Of a stretch of 64,000 nt of DNA, positions 8,412 through 16,763 are shown piece by piece. Source of the DNA: Caballeronia sp. NK8 (lineage in GTDB: Bacteria > Pseudomonadota > Gammaproteobacteria > Burkholderiales > Burkholderiaceae); the NCBI RefSeq assembly GCF_018408855.1, contig NZ_AP024327.1, positions 1 to 64,000 of the forward strand, read 5' to 3'. The notes under the pieces were generated by a model that worked only from the letters and a program-made list of their open reading frames with translations, was not told where the DNA came from and made no database searches. Both the position numbers and the translations under genes were made by a program. Position 1 is the first letter of the stretch, and each line of letters starts with the position of its first letter.

Positions 8412-9461
8412 ATGAGCCCCACTCAATCATCCAGCGATGGAACCGGCTGGACCGACAAACTTGATGACGCGACGACGCTCGCGATGCTCGTCAGGGCGAT
8501 CGGCGAGCAGCAGAGCAAACTTGCGACGAGCAGCCACACGGGCCTGAACGGGCAGGTCGATCGCGCGCAGCATCAGAAGCAGTTGCTCGGTGCTTTCGGA
8601 ACGCTTCGGATTGCAGATGATATTCCCGATGCGCTTCGTTTCGGACCGTTCGCCTCGTCAACGCCGATGACGTATCGCGTCGCCTGCCGCATCTCCAACG
8701 GGCAGCCGTGCCCGCAGTCCGACACCGCATCCGACGTGCGCGGCATCGCGGTCAAGTTCTTCACGCAAGAGGGCGTCGAGACTGATCTGCTGATGACAAA
8801 CGAAGGCGGCCGCTCGCACGCGCGCAACGCGGTGCAGTTCATGGCGGTCGCGGATATCATTGTCGCGCTGCTTTCCGAGGGACCGGTGAGCGGCATCGCG
8901 CAGGGCTTGCGCGAAATGATGATGGCCAAGCTCGGACCTGTCGAAGCCGCGCGCATCCTCGCGATTCTCTTCAAGGAGACGAAGGCGCATCACGTCGACA
9001 GCGTCGCGACGGAGCACTACTGGGGATCGGTCGTGCAACTGGGCCGCGCGGCGATCAAGTACTCGCTTCATCCGCACCCTTCGACGCCCGCCGGAACGAA
9101 CGCGGAACGCCACGGCGACAACTATCTGCGCGCCGACGTTTTCAACCGCCTGGAGCAGGGTCCGGTGAAATGGCAACTCGGCCTGCAATGCTTCGCCGAT
9201 GAAGCAACCACGCCCGTCAACGACGCCTCCGTCGCGTGGAAGTCGGATGTCGTGATGATCGGCGAGCTCGAAATCGCTGCGCCGCCTTCGCGCGAGGACG
9301 AGGCGCGCATCGACCAGCTCGCCTTCAATCCGGCCCACGGCTTCGCGCCGCTCGGCATCACGCATGCGCGCCAGGATGTCTACGCCGCGAGCGCCGCGAA
9401 TCGCACAGGACGTGGCGTGCTGTCGAGCGATGAAGCGCGCGCGCTGCTGGCTTCGCATTGA
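8412..9461 (+). CDS. Catalase-like haem protein (SrpA/allene-oxide-synthase-like group)
   Basis: A 349-residue protein of the catalase fold. YRVACRISNGQ and DVRGIAVKFFTQEGVETDLLM correspond to the core segment of true catalases (ISFRFST, DPRGFAVKFYTEDG). The usual N-terminal catalytic-His segment (VVHAKGAGA) is absent, and the C-terminal Tyr haem-ligand motif (RxFxYxDTxRxR) is not visible. The protein is also shorter than typical catalases of about 480 residues. It therefore belongs to the divergent catalase-family proteins, where peroxidase or fatty-acid hydroperoxide activity is reported for some members. GGAGG lies upstream of ATG 8412. No signal peptide is present although the neighbouring cytochrome is exported. 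Confidence 0.75.
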   Translation: MSPTQSSSDGTGWTDKLDDATTLAMLVRAIGEQQSKLATSSHTGLNGQVDRAQHQKQLLGAFGTLRIADDIPDALRFGPFASSTPMTYRVACRISNGQPCPQSDTASDVRGIAVKFFTQEGVETDLLMTNEGGRSHARNAVQFMAVADIIVALLSEGPVSGIAQGLREMMMAKLGPVEAARILAILFKETKAHHVDSVATEHYWGSVVQLGRAAIKYSLHPHPSTPAGTNAERHGDNYLRADVFNRLEQGPVKWQLGLQCFADEATTPVNDASVAWKSDVVMIGELEIAAPPSREDEARIDQLAFNPAHGFAPLGITHARQDVYAASAANRTGRGVLSSDEARALLASH

Positions 9462-9563
9462 ACGCCAACGTCGCGCGACTGCGCAGAACCACGCGTCGCG
9501 CGGCACTTTTCTCCGATAATGATGCACGTTCGCCCGTGCATTTCATCGATATCGGAGTGCCCC

Positions 9564-10484
9564 ATGCATCTCGCCGGCATGATTCTTCCGATCTTCGCCA
9601 TCATCGTGGCGGGATGGGCGGCGCGCGTCTCGGGCTACATGCCGCACGCGCTGGCGCCGTCGCTGATGCAGTTCGCGTATTACGTCGCGATGCCCGCGCT
9701 GGTCTTTCTCACCATCGCCGACGAATCGCTGCGCGCGCTGCTCGAATGGGGCTTTCTCGCCGCGTTCGGCGGCGGCTCGATGCTCTGCTTCGTGCTGATG
9801 TTGCTGGCCTTGCGATTCGCGCGCGGCGCAAGCCTCGGCACGAGCGCCATGCTCGCCGCCGCCGTCTCGATGACCAACACTGGTTTCGTCGCGCTGCCGA
9901 TTTTGAAAACGCTCTACGGCAAACCCGGCGTGCTCGCGGCGGCGGTCGCGACCGTGTTCGTCGGCGCGATCATGTTTCCTGTGCTCGTCGTGCTGCTGGA
10001 AATCAGCCGCTACGATGCATCGCGCAAGATCAGCGCAGTGGCGCTGTTGCGTCAGATCGGGACCAATCCCGTGATTCTCGCGACGATCTGCGGACTGTTG
10101 TGGTCCGTCGCCGGATTGACGCTGCCCGGACCGGTCGCGTCCTTTCTCACGATACTCGGTGAAGCGCTGACGCCGTGCGCGCTCTTCGCGATCGGACTCG
10201 ATCTGACCTTCAGCGAATTGCGCGGACGCGTAAGCCTGTATGCGCTGCTCACGGCGCTGAAGCTCGCGGTCGTGCCGCTCGTCGTGTACGCGCTGTGCCT
10301 GGCGACGGGACTCAGTCACACCGCAACCATCGCGGCGGTCGTCTGCGCCGCCGTGCCGACGGCCAAGAGCGCGTACGTGCTCGCATCCGAATACGACATC
10401 GAGAAGACCGTCGTGGGCGCGGCCATTTCGATGACCACGCTTCTTTCCATCGTCACCTTGCTCGCATGGCTCTACGTGCTCTAG
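9564..10484 (+). CDS. AEC-family (auxin efflux carrier type) permease
   Basis: An inner-membrane transporter of 306 residues with about ten hydrophobic segments in two inverted halves. The central crossover contains SMTNTGFVALPIL, and the second half has AIGLDLTFSE and AAVVCAAVPTAKSAYVLA, all typical of AEC permeases such as malonate or malate carriers. The start at ATG 9564 is preceded by GGAG. The substrate is not evident; members export or import organic acids. The LysR regulator downstream is convergent with it, and their stops are only a few bases apart. Confidence 0.8.
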   Translation: MHLAGMILPIFAIIVAGWAARVSGYMPHALAPSLMQFAYYVAMPALVFLTIADESLRALLEWGFLAAFGGGSMLCFVLMLLALRFARGASLGTSAMLAAAVSMTNTGFVALPILKTLYGKPGVLAAAVATVFVGAIMFPVLVVLLEISRYDASRKISAVALLRQIGTNPVILATICGLLWSVAGLTLPGPVASFLTILGEALTPCALFAIGLDLTFSELRGRVSLYALLTALKLAVVPLVVYALCLATGLSHTATIAAVVCAAVPTAKSAYVLASEYDIEKTVVGAAISMTTLLSIVTLLAWLYVL

Positions 10485-10490
10485 CGCGTT

Positions 10491-11456
10491 TCAGGGATCG
10501 CCGAGCTCTTCATCGACATTGCGCTCTTCGTCGTCGGGCGGCGCAATACCGAGCGCCTTGTCCCATTGCGGCTCGCTCAGATAGCGCTCGCGCAGGAAAT
10601 CGACGAAGGCTTTGACCTTGGTCGTCGATCGATGCGAAGTCGGATACACCGCGGAGAGCCACAACGGCGGCGCAGCGTAATCGGGCAGCACGCGCACGAG
10701 GCGGCGTTCGAGCAGGTCGCTCGCGGCGACCATCGTCGGCAGATAGACGACGCCCGCGCCCGCGCGCGCGAATTCGAGCAGCAGATGCACGCTGTTGGTC
10801 TTCAACACGGCATTCAGGGCGATCTCATAACACTCGTTGCCCTTCATGAGCGGCCAGTTGTCGCCCCACGGATAGTGCGCGTAACGTGCGAAATCGTGAC
10901 GCAAAAGATCGAGCGGCGTCTCGATGACAGGCTCTTCCTTGAGATACGCGGGCGTCGCGCACAACACGCCGCGCACCGGAAAGAGCTTGCGTTCGACGAG
11001 CAGGTTCGATGCAGGCGGATAGATCTGCAGCGCGAGATCGAAGCCTTCCTGCACGGGATCGATCACGCGATCGTTCACCGTCACGACGAACTCGATGCGC
11101 GGATGCGCCTCGCGAAACGCGATCAGCGCCTGCGAAAAATGCCCGAGCGCGAAGCCCGGCAGCACATGCACATTGAGCGTGCCCGAGAGCGATTGCGTTT
11201 GTTCGCTCGCGCGTCCCGATAGTTCGCGTACCTTGGAGACGAGCAGCAGGCAATCGCGATAGTACGATTCACCGACTTCCGACAAGCGCACCGCACGCGT
11301 CGAACGATGAAACAGCGCGACGCCGAAATGCTCTTCGAGCTGCTTGACGCGCGACGTGACGACCGATTTCGCCACGCCGAGTTGCCGTGCCGCGCTCGCG
11401 AAACTCTGCGCTTCGGCTGCGCGCACGAAGGCCTCCATCGACATGAAGAGGTCCAT
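10491..11456 (-). CDS. LysR-family transcriptional regulator
   Basis: A 321-residue LTTR with an N-terminal winged helix-turn-helix (SFASAARQLGVAKSVVTSRV at about 18-37) and the two-lobed substrate-binding domain. The C-terminal 20 residues form an acidic tail (DDEERNVDEELGD) beyond the usual family end. AGGAGG precedes the ATG. It lies 21 bases downstream of the AraC gene on the same strand and is probably co-transcribed. Candidate targets are the convergent AEC transporter or the aromatic cluster on the other side of the AraC gene. Confidence 0.88.
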   Translation of the reverse strand: MDLFMSMEAFVRAAEAQSFASAARQLGVAKSVVTSRVKQLEEHFGVALFHRSTRAVRLSEVGESYYRDCLLLVSKVRELSGRASEQTQSLSGTLNVHVLPGFALGHFSQALIAFREAHPRIEFVVTVNDRVIDPVQEGFDLALQIYPPASNLLVERKLFPVRGVLCATPAYLKEEPVIETPLDLLRHDFARYAHYPWGDNWPLMKGNECYEIALNAVLKTNSVHLLLEFARAGAGVVYLPTMVAASDLLERRLVRVLPDYAAPPLWLSAVYPTSHRSTTKVKAFVDFLRERYLSEPQWDKALGIAPPDDEERNVDEELGDP

Positions 11457-11477
11457 GCTTCCTCCTGTTTCGCCGCG

Positions 11478-12323
11478 TTATGCCGCGTCTTTTCTGTAGC
11501 GCAACGGCGTCGTGCCGAGCCGTCCGGAAAAGAGCGCTGTCATATGCTGCTGCGATGAAAACCCGCACGCCGCCGCGACCTCGACTAGCGGCGCGCTACC
11601 GGAGCGCAGCATCCGCGCGGCCGCGTCGATGCGCTTTTCCAGCACGTAGCGATAGAGCGAATGACCGGTGCGCGCCTTCACGCCGTCGAACACGGCGCGC
11701 ACGGGCAGATCGAGTTCGGCTGCGATATCGGCGCAGGAAAGACTCTGGTCGATGTTGTCCGCGACATACGTTTCGAGCGTCGCGAATCCGGCGTCCGTCA
11801 GTGCCGATTTGCGCTCGCGCGCCGCGCGTTCGAGATGGCGCGTCGTTTCGATCCACGCGAGCGTGGCGACGCATTGCATCTCCCACGGATCGACCTTGGC
11901 CCGCTCGCCGTGCGCTTTCTGACGCGCATAACGCACGAGATGCCGGATCGAATCCGCGCCGAGGTTGCTGCGGCTGCCCGCACGCCGCAACGGCTCCGCG
12001 CTGCGCTCGGCGATGCGGTTCACGAAGGCATCCGCATAACGAAACGCGATGAAACCGTGCCGCACGTCGTGCGCGTCGATCCGCATGCTCTCGCCGCGCG
12101 GATGATATGCCGCCGTTTCCGCGCGAAAGGTGAATCGCGCGGCGGGGCCGTCGTCGTAGCGCGTATCGGAGACGATCGTGCCGAGCAGCAGGCAGATCAT
12201 GTCCGACGAATTGCTCAACGCCAGCGAATAAGGGCGCGGGCCAGAGATGCAGTATTCGAGTCCCGGCACGCCCGCGATCGTGCTGAAGCGATCGATGCGG
12301 GCGGCCGCGGCAGGGGCGCTCAT
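11478..12323 (-). CDS. AraC-family transcriptional regulator
   Basis: A 281-residue regulator. The C-terminal AraC DNA-binding domain has both helix-turn-helices, SLSCADIAAELDLPVRAVFD and PLVEVAAACGFSSQQHMTAL, ending FSGRLGTTPLRYRK. The N-terminal half resembles the AraC_binding_2 domains of aromatic-catabolism activators. It is divergent from the outer-membrane channel that opens the aromatic cluster (250 bp between starts), so it is the likely activator of that cluster. GGAGACACG precedes the ATG. Confidence 0.88.
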   Translation of the reverse strand: MSAPAAAARIDRFSTIAGVPGLEYCISGPRPYSLALSNSSDMICLLLGTIVSDTRYDDGPAARFTFRAETAAYHPRGESMRIDAHDVRHGFIAFRYADAFVNRIAERSAEPLRRAGSRSNLGADSIRHLVRYARQKAHGERAKVDPWEMQCVATLAWIETTRHLERAARERKSALTDAGFATLETYVADNIDQSLSCADIAAELDLPVRAVFDGVKARTGHSLYRYVLEKRIDAAARMLRSGSAPLVEVAAACGFSSQQHMTALFSGRLGTTPLRYRKDAA

Positions 12324-12572
12324 GATCGTGTCTCCGTTTTCATCGCGGCTTGCGAGGGTCGCCGCTGTTCACGCGAGTATAGATGCGCGGGGCTTGCGCA
12401 TGCACGCGCGATGGGTCGGCGTTCGCGAACGCAGCGTGCGCGCTTTGCGCCCGGGTGTAAACCCGCATGCGCTCGCGATGCGCCCGGAATCTGTAATCCG
12501 CAAAACCTGAAAGACCGGCGCGCCGCGTCTTCGTAACGTTCGCTCACACAACACGAACGACCGGAGACGACG

Positions 12573-13505
12573 ATGCAGGCGCAGCACATACGACAGACGA
12601 CTCGAAGACGGAGAACATGCGCGCTCGCGCTGCTTGGCGCGGTTTGCTCGATAACCGCGCACGCGTCGGGTATCCCGTTCGCGACGGATCGCCCGCAAAC
12701 CTGGCAGTTCAGCAGCGACTTCGAAGGCACGTACGATTCCTTCGGCCAGAACATCGAATGGAATCACGACAGCCGCGCGTTCGATTCGCACGGCAATCAG
12801 ATCGCGGGTTCGGGCACGAACACTTTCGTCGGCCTCTCGACGTTCATTCAATACTGGAAAGTGCCGTCGTTGCCGCGCGTCGGCTTCAACGCGAGCATCA
12901 CGCTGCCCGCGATCCGCACGCAGGGCTCGCAGTTCTCCGCAAGCGGCATCGGGGACCCGCTCATCGGCGGACTCGTCTGGTACAACCCCGCGCCCGCGAC
13001 GACGCTCGGCTTTCAGGCCTACATGCAGGTGCCGATCGGGCAGGACGCGGTATCGACGAATACGTGGTCGCTCTGGCCGTCCGTCTTCTATGACGACTGG
13101 TACGGACACCTGAACGTGGACCTGCTGCTCGGCGGCATTCTGCGCGGACGCACGCTGCGCTCGGGTCACGACGACCTGAGCCCGGGCAACACGTTTCATC
13201 TGAACCTGCGCGTCGGCTACAGCATCTCGCCGCCCGACAACCCCTTCGCGATTCCGTTCGTCGGTCTCGATTACCAGACGAGCGGCGGCACGTTCAATCA
13301 GACCGCATCGATACCGGTCTCGGATAGCGCGAGCCGCGAAACGACTGTCGGTATCGGCGTGCTGTTCCAGTTCAAGCCGAACAGCCTGCCGTTTCTGCAC
13401 CAGAAGATGTACGACCAGCTTTCCATCCAGTACCAGCACTCGGTTTCGGGGCGCAACACGACGCTCACCAACGGAATTCTCGTGCAGGCGTGGCACTACT
13501 GGTGA
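12573..13505 (+). CDS. Outer-membrane channel of the phenol-degradation (meta-pathway) transporter family
   Basis: A 310-residue beta-barrel protein with a signal peptide (RRRRTCALALLGAVCSITAHA). It belongs to the family annotated as putative MetA-pathway-of-phenol-degradation proteins: SGIGDPLIGGLVWYNPAPATTLGFQ and the terminal HYW are typical, and such genes accompany aromatic or alcohol catabolism operons. It probably lets hydrophobic substrates across the outer membrane. It is the first gene of the cluster and is 13-25 bases from the flavoprotein start. Confidence 0.75.
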   Translation: MQAQHIRQTTRRRRTCALALLGAVCSITAHASGIPFATDRPQTWQFSSDFEGTYDSFGQNIEWNHDSRAFDSHGNQIAGSGTNTFVGLSTFIQYWKVPSLPRVGFNASITLPAIRTQGSQFSASGIGDPLIGGLVWYNPAPATTLGFQAYMQVPIGQDAVSTNTWSLWPSVFYDDWYGHLNVDLLLGGILRGRTLRSGHDDLSPGNTFHLNLRVGYSISPPDNPFAIPFVGLDYQTSGGTFNQTASIPVSDSASRETTVGIGVLFQFKPNSLPFLHQKMYDQLSIQYQHSVSGRNTTLTNGILVQAWHYW

Positions 13506-13530
13506 GCACATTCAAACGATGGAGACGGAC

Positions 13531-15255
13531 ATGAGTGAGACGAACAAACCTTCAGCCGCATCGCGGCGCAACTTCATCAAGGCCGCGGGCGCGGGCACGG
13601 CAGCGGCGGCATTCGGCGCGGTATCGCTGACCGCGCGCGCCGCGAGCGAACTCAAATTCGACGCGGAGTACGACGTCGTCGTATGCGGCGGCGGTGGCGG
13701 CGGCCTGCCTGCCGCGCTCTTTTCGCGCTGGCTCGGCAACCGCGTCGCGATTCTGGAGAAGGCGGGCAGCGTCGGCGGGACGGCCGCGAAGGCCGCGTTC
13801 TGGTACTGGGTGCCGAACAACGAGCCGATGCGCCGCGCGGGCATCGCCGATCCGAAGCCCGATTACATGCGCTACGTCGCGCGTCTGTCGCGGCCCGAGC
13901 AATACGATCCGTCGCTGCCGAAGCTCGGCCTCTCCGACTGGGAGTACGAGATGTGCGAGGCCATCTACGACAGCGCATCGCCCGCGGCGGAACTACTGGC
14001 GAGCAAGGGCGCGCTGCCGTATCGGCATGAAGCGGCCGTGCCGGATTACTGGGCCGAGCTGCCGGAAGACAAGGCGCCGCGTGGCCGCGTGCTGTTCCCG
14101 AAAGACGGCCTGCCGAGCATGTCCGATGGCGGGCGCGTCGCGATTCGCACGATGAGCGCGGCGGCACGGCGCGACGGCATCGACATCAAGACGGGGTACC
14201 GCGTGCAGAAAGTGCTCGTCGACGAGTCGGGCGCGGTGATCGGCGTCGAAGCGCTGACGGAAGAAGACACGCTGTTCCGCGTCCGCGCGAAAAAAGCGGT
14301 GATCTTCGCGACGGGCGGCTTCACGCACGATCCCGAGTTGCGCAAGAACTTCCTGCACGGCGCGGTGTACGGCGGCTGCGCCGCGCCGACCAACGAAGGC
14401 GACTTCGTGCGGATCTCCAGCGCGCTCGACGTGCAGTTGCGCAACATGAACTATTCGTGGATGGCGCCGATCTCGCTCGACAAGGCGATCGCGAAAGACG
14501 GCTCGCTGTCCGGCATCTTCACGCCGACGGGCGATTCGATGCTCTACGTGAACAAGTACGGCAAGCGCGTCGTCAACGAGAAGCTCGCCTACAACGAAGT
14601 CTGCGCGACGTTCTCCGAATGGGACGGCGCGAAGGGCGAGTATCCGAACCTCGCGCTGATTTCGATCTGGGATCGGCAGGCGCAGGACCATTGCGCGAGC
14701 GATGACTACGGCAGTCTCATCGTGCCGAAGGGCTCGAACGACCGGCACGTTCTGCGTGGCAACACGCTCGCGGAACTGGCGAGCGCGATTCGCGAACGCA
14801 TGGCGAAGTACCGGAGCGCGCTCGGCAACGCCGATCTCTCCGACGACTTCCTGCGCAACCTCGACGCGACGATCAAACGCTTCAACGGCTTCGCGAAGAC
14901 GGGCGTCGATGGCGACTTTCATCGCGGCGAGCGCATCGTCGAAAAACTGTTCAACGGACCGGTATCGAAGAAGCCGGATCAGAAGAACGAGACGATGTAT
15001 CCGCTCAGCGCGAAAGGGCCGTATTACGCGGCGCTGATCGTCGCGGGCAATCTCGATACCAAGGGCGGTCCGAAAACCAATTCGCACGCACAAGTGCTCG
15101 ATACGCGCGGTGCTCCGATCAAGGGCCTGTACGGCGTCGGAAATTGCGTCGCGTCGGCTTCGGCGCGCGCTTACTGGGCGGGCGGTGGCACGCTCGGACC
15201 GATCATCGCGTTTGCTTATCGTGCCGCGCAATCGGCCAACGGAGTTCAATCATGA
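13531..15255 (+). CDS. Tat-exported FAD-dependent oxidoreductase (fumarate reductase / ketosteroid dehydrogenase type)
   Basis: A 574-residue flavoprotein. The Tat signal SRRNFIKAAG (11-20) sends it folded to the periplasm. The FAD-binding site is VVCGGGGGGLPAALF (50-64), and the C-terminal half carries the FAD_binding_2 fold, ending GGTLGPIIAFAYRAA. This family includes flavocytochrome c subunits and 3-ketosteroid dehydrogenases. The start is ATG 13531, since GGAG at 13521-13524 has the right spacing; ATG 13519 overlaps that site. The stop overlaps the next gene, a cytochrome c, its likely electron acceptor. The substrate is unknown, presumably an aromatic or alicyclic precursor of hydroxyquinol. 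Confidence 0.82.
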   Translation: MSETNKPSAASRRNFIKAAGAGTAAAAFGAVSLTARAASELKFDAEYDVVVCGGGGGGLPAALFSRWLGNRVAILEKAGSVGGTAAKAAFWYWVPNNEPMRRAGIADPKPDYMRYVARLSRPEQYDPSLPKLGLSDWEYEMCEAIYDSASPAAELLASKGALPYRHEAAVPDYWAELPEDKAPRGRVLFPKDGLPSMSDGGRVAIRTMSAAARRDGIDIKTGYRVQKVLVDESGAVIGVEALTEEDTLFRVRAKKAVIFATGGFTHDPELRKNFLHGAVYGGCAAPTNEGDFVRISSALDVQLRNMNYSWMAPISLDKAIAKDGSLSGIFTPTGDSMLYVNKYGKRVVNEKLAYNEVCATFSEWDGAKGEYPNLALISIWDRQAQDHCASDDYGSLIVPKGSNDRHVLRGNTLAELASAIRERMAKYRSALGNADLSDDFLRNLDATIKRFNGFAKTGVDGDFHRGERIVEKLFNGPVSKKPDQKNETMYPLSAKGPYYAALIVAGNLDTKGGPKTNSHAQVLDTRGAPIKGLYGVGNCVASASARAYWAGGGTLGPIIAFAYRAAQSANGVQS

Positions 15256-15629
15256 TTCGGATCGCTAATCTATTGACGATGCTCGTGCTCGTCAGCACTG
15301 CGGCGCAGGCGCAACAGGATCCCGTCGCGCTCGGCAAGAAACTCACGACGAACAACTGCGCCGTGTGCCACACGTTCGGCAAGGGCGAGCCGAACGGGCA
15401 GGGGCCGAATCTCTTCGGGATCGTCGGCCGGCCGCTCGCATCGGATTCGGGCTTCAAGTATTCGGCGGGCATGAAGGCGGCCGCGCCGGGCAAGGTCTGG
15501 GACGACAAGCTGCTCGATGCGTGGCTCACCGATACGCAATCCGTCGCGCCCGGCAACGCGATGACCTATTTCGAAGGCGATGAAGCGAGGCGGCAAAAGA
15601 TCATCGCGTATCTGCGCACGCTGCATTGA
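15252..15629 (+). CDS. Periplasmic cytochrome c (class I)
   Basis: A 125-residue monohaem cytochrome with a signal peptide cleaved at AAQA-QQ, haem motif CAVCH (36-40), and Met104 in GNAMTYF as the likely sixth ligand. The fold matches mitochondrial-type cytochrome c (GPNLFGIVGR, FKYSAGMK). It overlaps the flavoprotein stop (ATGA), so the two are translationally coupled. The natural reading is a two-component periplasmic dehydrogenase in which this protein carries electrons to the respiratory chain. Confidence 0.88.
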   Translation: MIRIANLLTMLVLVSTAAQAQQDPVALGKKLTTNNCAVCHTFGKGEPNGQGPNLFGIVGRPLASDSGFKYSAGMKAAAPGKVWDDKLLDAWLTDTQSVAPGNAMTYFEGDEARRQKIIAYLRTLH

Positions 15630-15652
15630 ACTCAACCACAGGAGACGAAAGC

Positions 15653-16099
15653 ATGAACACCCTCACCATGACCGACGAACAGCGCAAGACCATCGCGCTC
15701 GAATACCTGCGCAGGCTGGATCGCGGCGCACCATTCTTCGATCTGTTCGACGACAACGCCGAAGTCTATTTCCCGAAGTGGGGCATCGCGACGGGCCGCG
15801 CGGCCTTCGAGAAACTCTTCACGGATCTCGGCTCGATCGTCGAGAAATTCAAGCACGATCTCGCGTATCTGAACGTGATCCAGCAGGGCGACACGGTGGT
15901 CGTCGAAGGCACGAGCTACGGCACGACGAAGAGCGGTGCCGAGTGGCGCGCGGGCGTCACGCACGCGGGCCGCTGGATCGATGTCTTCGAAATACGCGAC
16001 TTCAAAATCCAGCGCTGCTTCATCTATCTCGACCCCGACTACGAAGGCGCGGACACGCAGCGCTATCCGTGGCTGGCGGACAAACCAGCGCAGAAGTAA
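15653..16099 (+). CDS. SnoaL/NTF2-like protein
   Basis: A 148-residue protein with the cone-shaped NTF2 fold: ALEYLRRLDRG at the N-terminus, then ELF-like FDDNAEVYFPKWGIATGRAAFEKLF and a strand-rich C-terminal half. The superfamily holds small isomerases, cyclases and dehydratases. Its place between a dehydrogenase and two unassigned proteins suggests it acts on a pathway intermediate, though a non-catalytic role is possible. AGGAGA lies 9 bases upstream of ATG 15653, so this start is preferred to the in-frame codon at 15626. No signal peptide is present. Confidence 0.75.
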   Translation: MNTLTMTDEQRKTIALEYLRRLDRGAPFFDLFDDNAEVYFPKWGIATGRAAFEKLFTDLGSIVEKFKHDLAYLNVIQQGDTVVVEGTSYGTTKSGAEWRAGVTHAGRWIDVFEIRDFKIQRCFIYLDPDYEGADTQRYPWLADKPAQK

Positions 16100-16236
16100 G
16101 TAGTTTCCCTAGGGTTGCGATCGAGCACGCGACGTTCGGCAAACGCGAACCTCGATTCGTTGCCTCGCGACGCTCGCAGCCCTAATCTTGATTCCAGCGC
16201 GACACCGCGAACGTGAACGCAGACATGGAGACAGAC

Positions 16237-16728
16237 ATGCAACAAACGCAACTCGGCAGCCTCGAAAACTATCGCAAAGGCTCCATCGAAATCATCAAGG
16301 GCAAGGCCACGCATTACGTGATGTCGAACGTGTTCGAAGTCGCGAGCCATGCGGCGCCGTATGAAAAAGTGGTCGTCGGCAAGAACCTCAAATACGTGAT
16401 CGAAACGCTGCGGGCCGAAGGCGTGTCGCCGTGGTTCACAGCATCGCACGATGAATTCGCGGTCGCGCTCGACGGCGAAATCGACGTGCATTTCATCAAG
16501 CCGTCCGATGGCGCGCTCGTTGGCGAGAGCATCGAAGGCACGGTGAAGCTCGAAGGCGAACCCTCAGGCCAGAAGATGGGATTCGTGCGTCTGCGGCGCG
16601 GTCATCAGGCGCTGTTGCCCGCGGGCGCGGCGTATCGCTTCGAGGCGAGAAAGACCGGCGTGCTGCTCGTGCAGACCATTCTCGGCGCGGAATCCGTCGA
16701 GAAATGGGCCGATATCTGCATTCAATGA
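16237..16728 (+). CDS. Cupin-like protein of unknown function
   Basis: A 163-residue cytoplasmic protein. FTASHDEFAVALDGEIDVHFIKP followed by RLRRGHQALLPAGAAYRFEA reads as the two cupin motifs of a single-domain beta-barrel, with His/Glu candidates for a metal. I know no characterised close relative. It is followed by a larger protein whose C-terminal part also reads like a cupin barrel, so the two may be subunits of one enzyme. The start is ATG 16237, since GGAG sits 7 bases upstream, the same leader pattern as the flavoprotein gene. Confidence 0.65.
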   Translation: MQQTQLGSLENYRKGSIEIIKGKATHYVMSNVFEVASHAAPYEKVVVGKNLKYVIETLRAEGVSPWFTASHDEFAVALDGEIDVHFIKPSDGALVGESIEGTVKLEGEPSGQKMGFVRLRRGHQALLPAGAAYRFEARKTGVLLVQTILGAESVEKWADICIQ

Positions 16729-16763
16729 ACGCCACCCACTCTCAACCTTCGGAGCAAGACATC

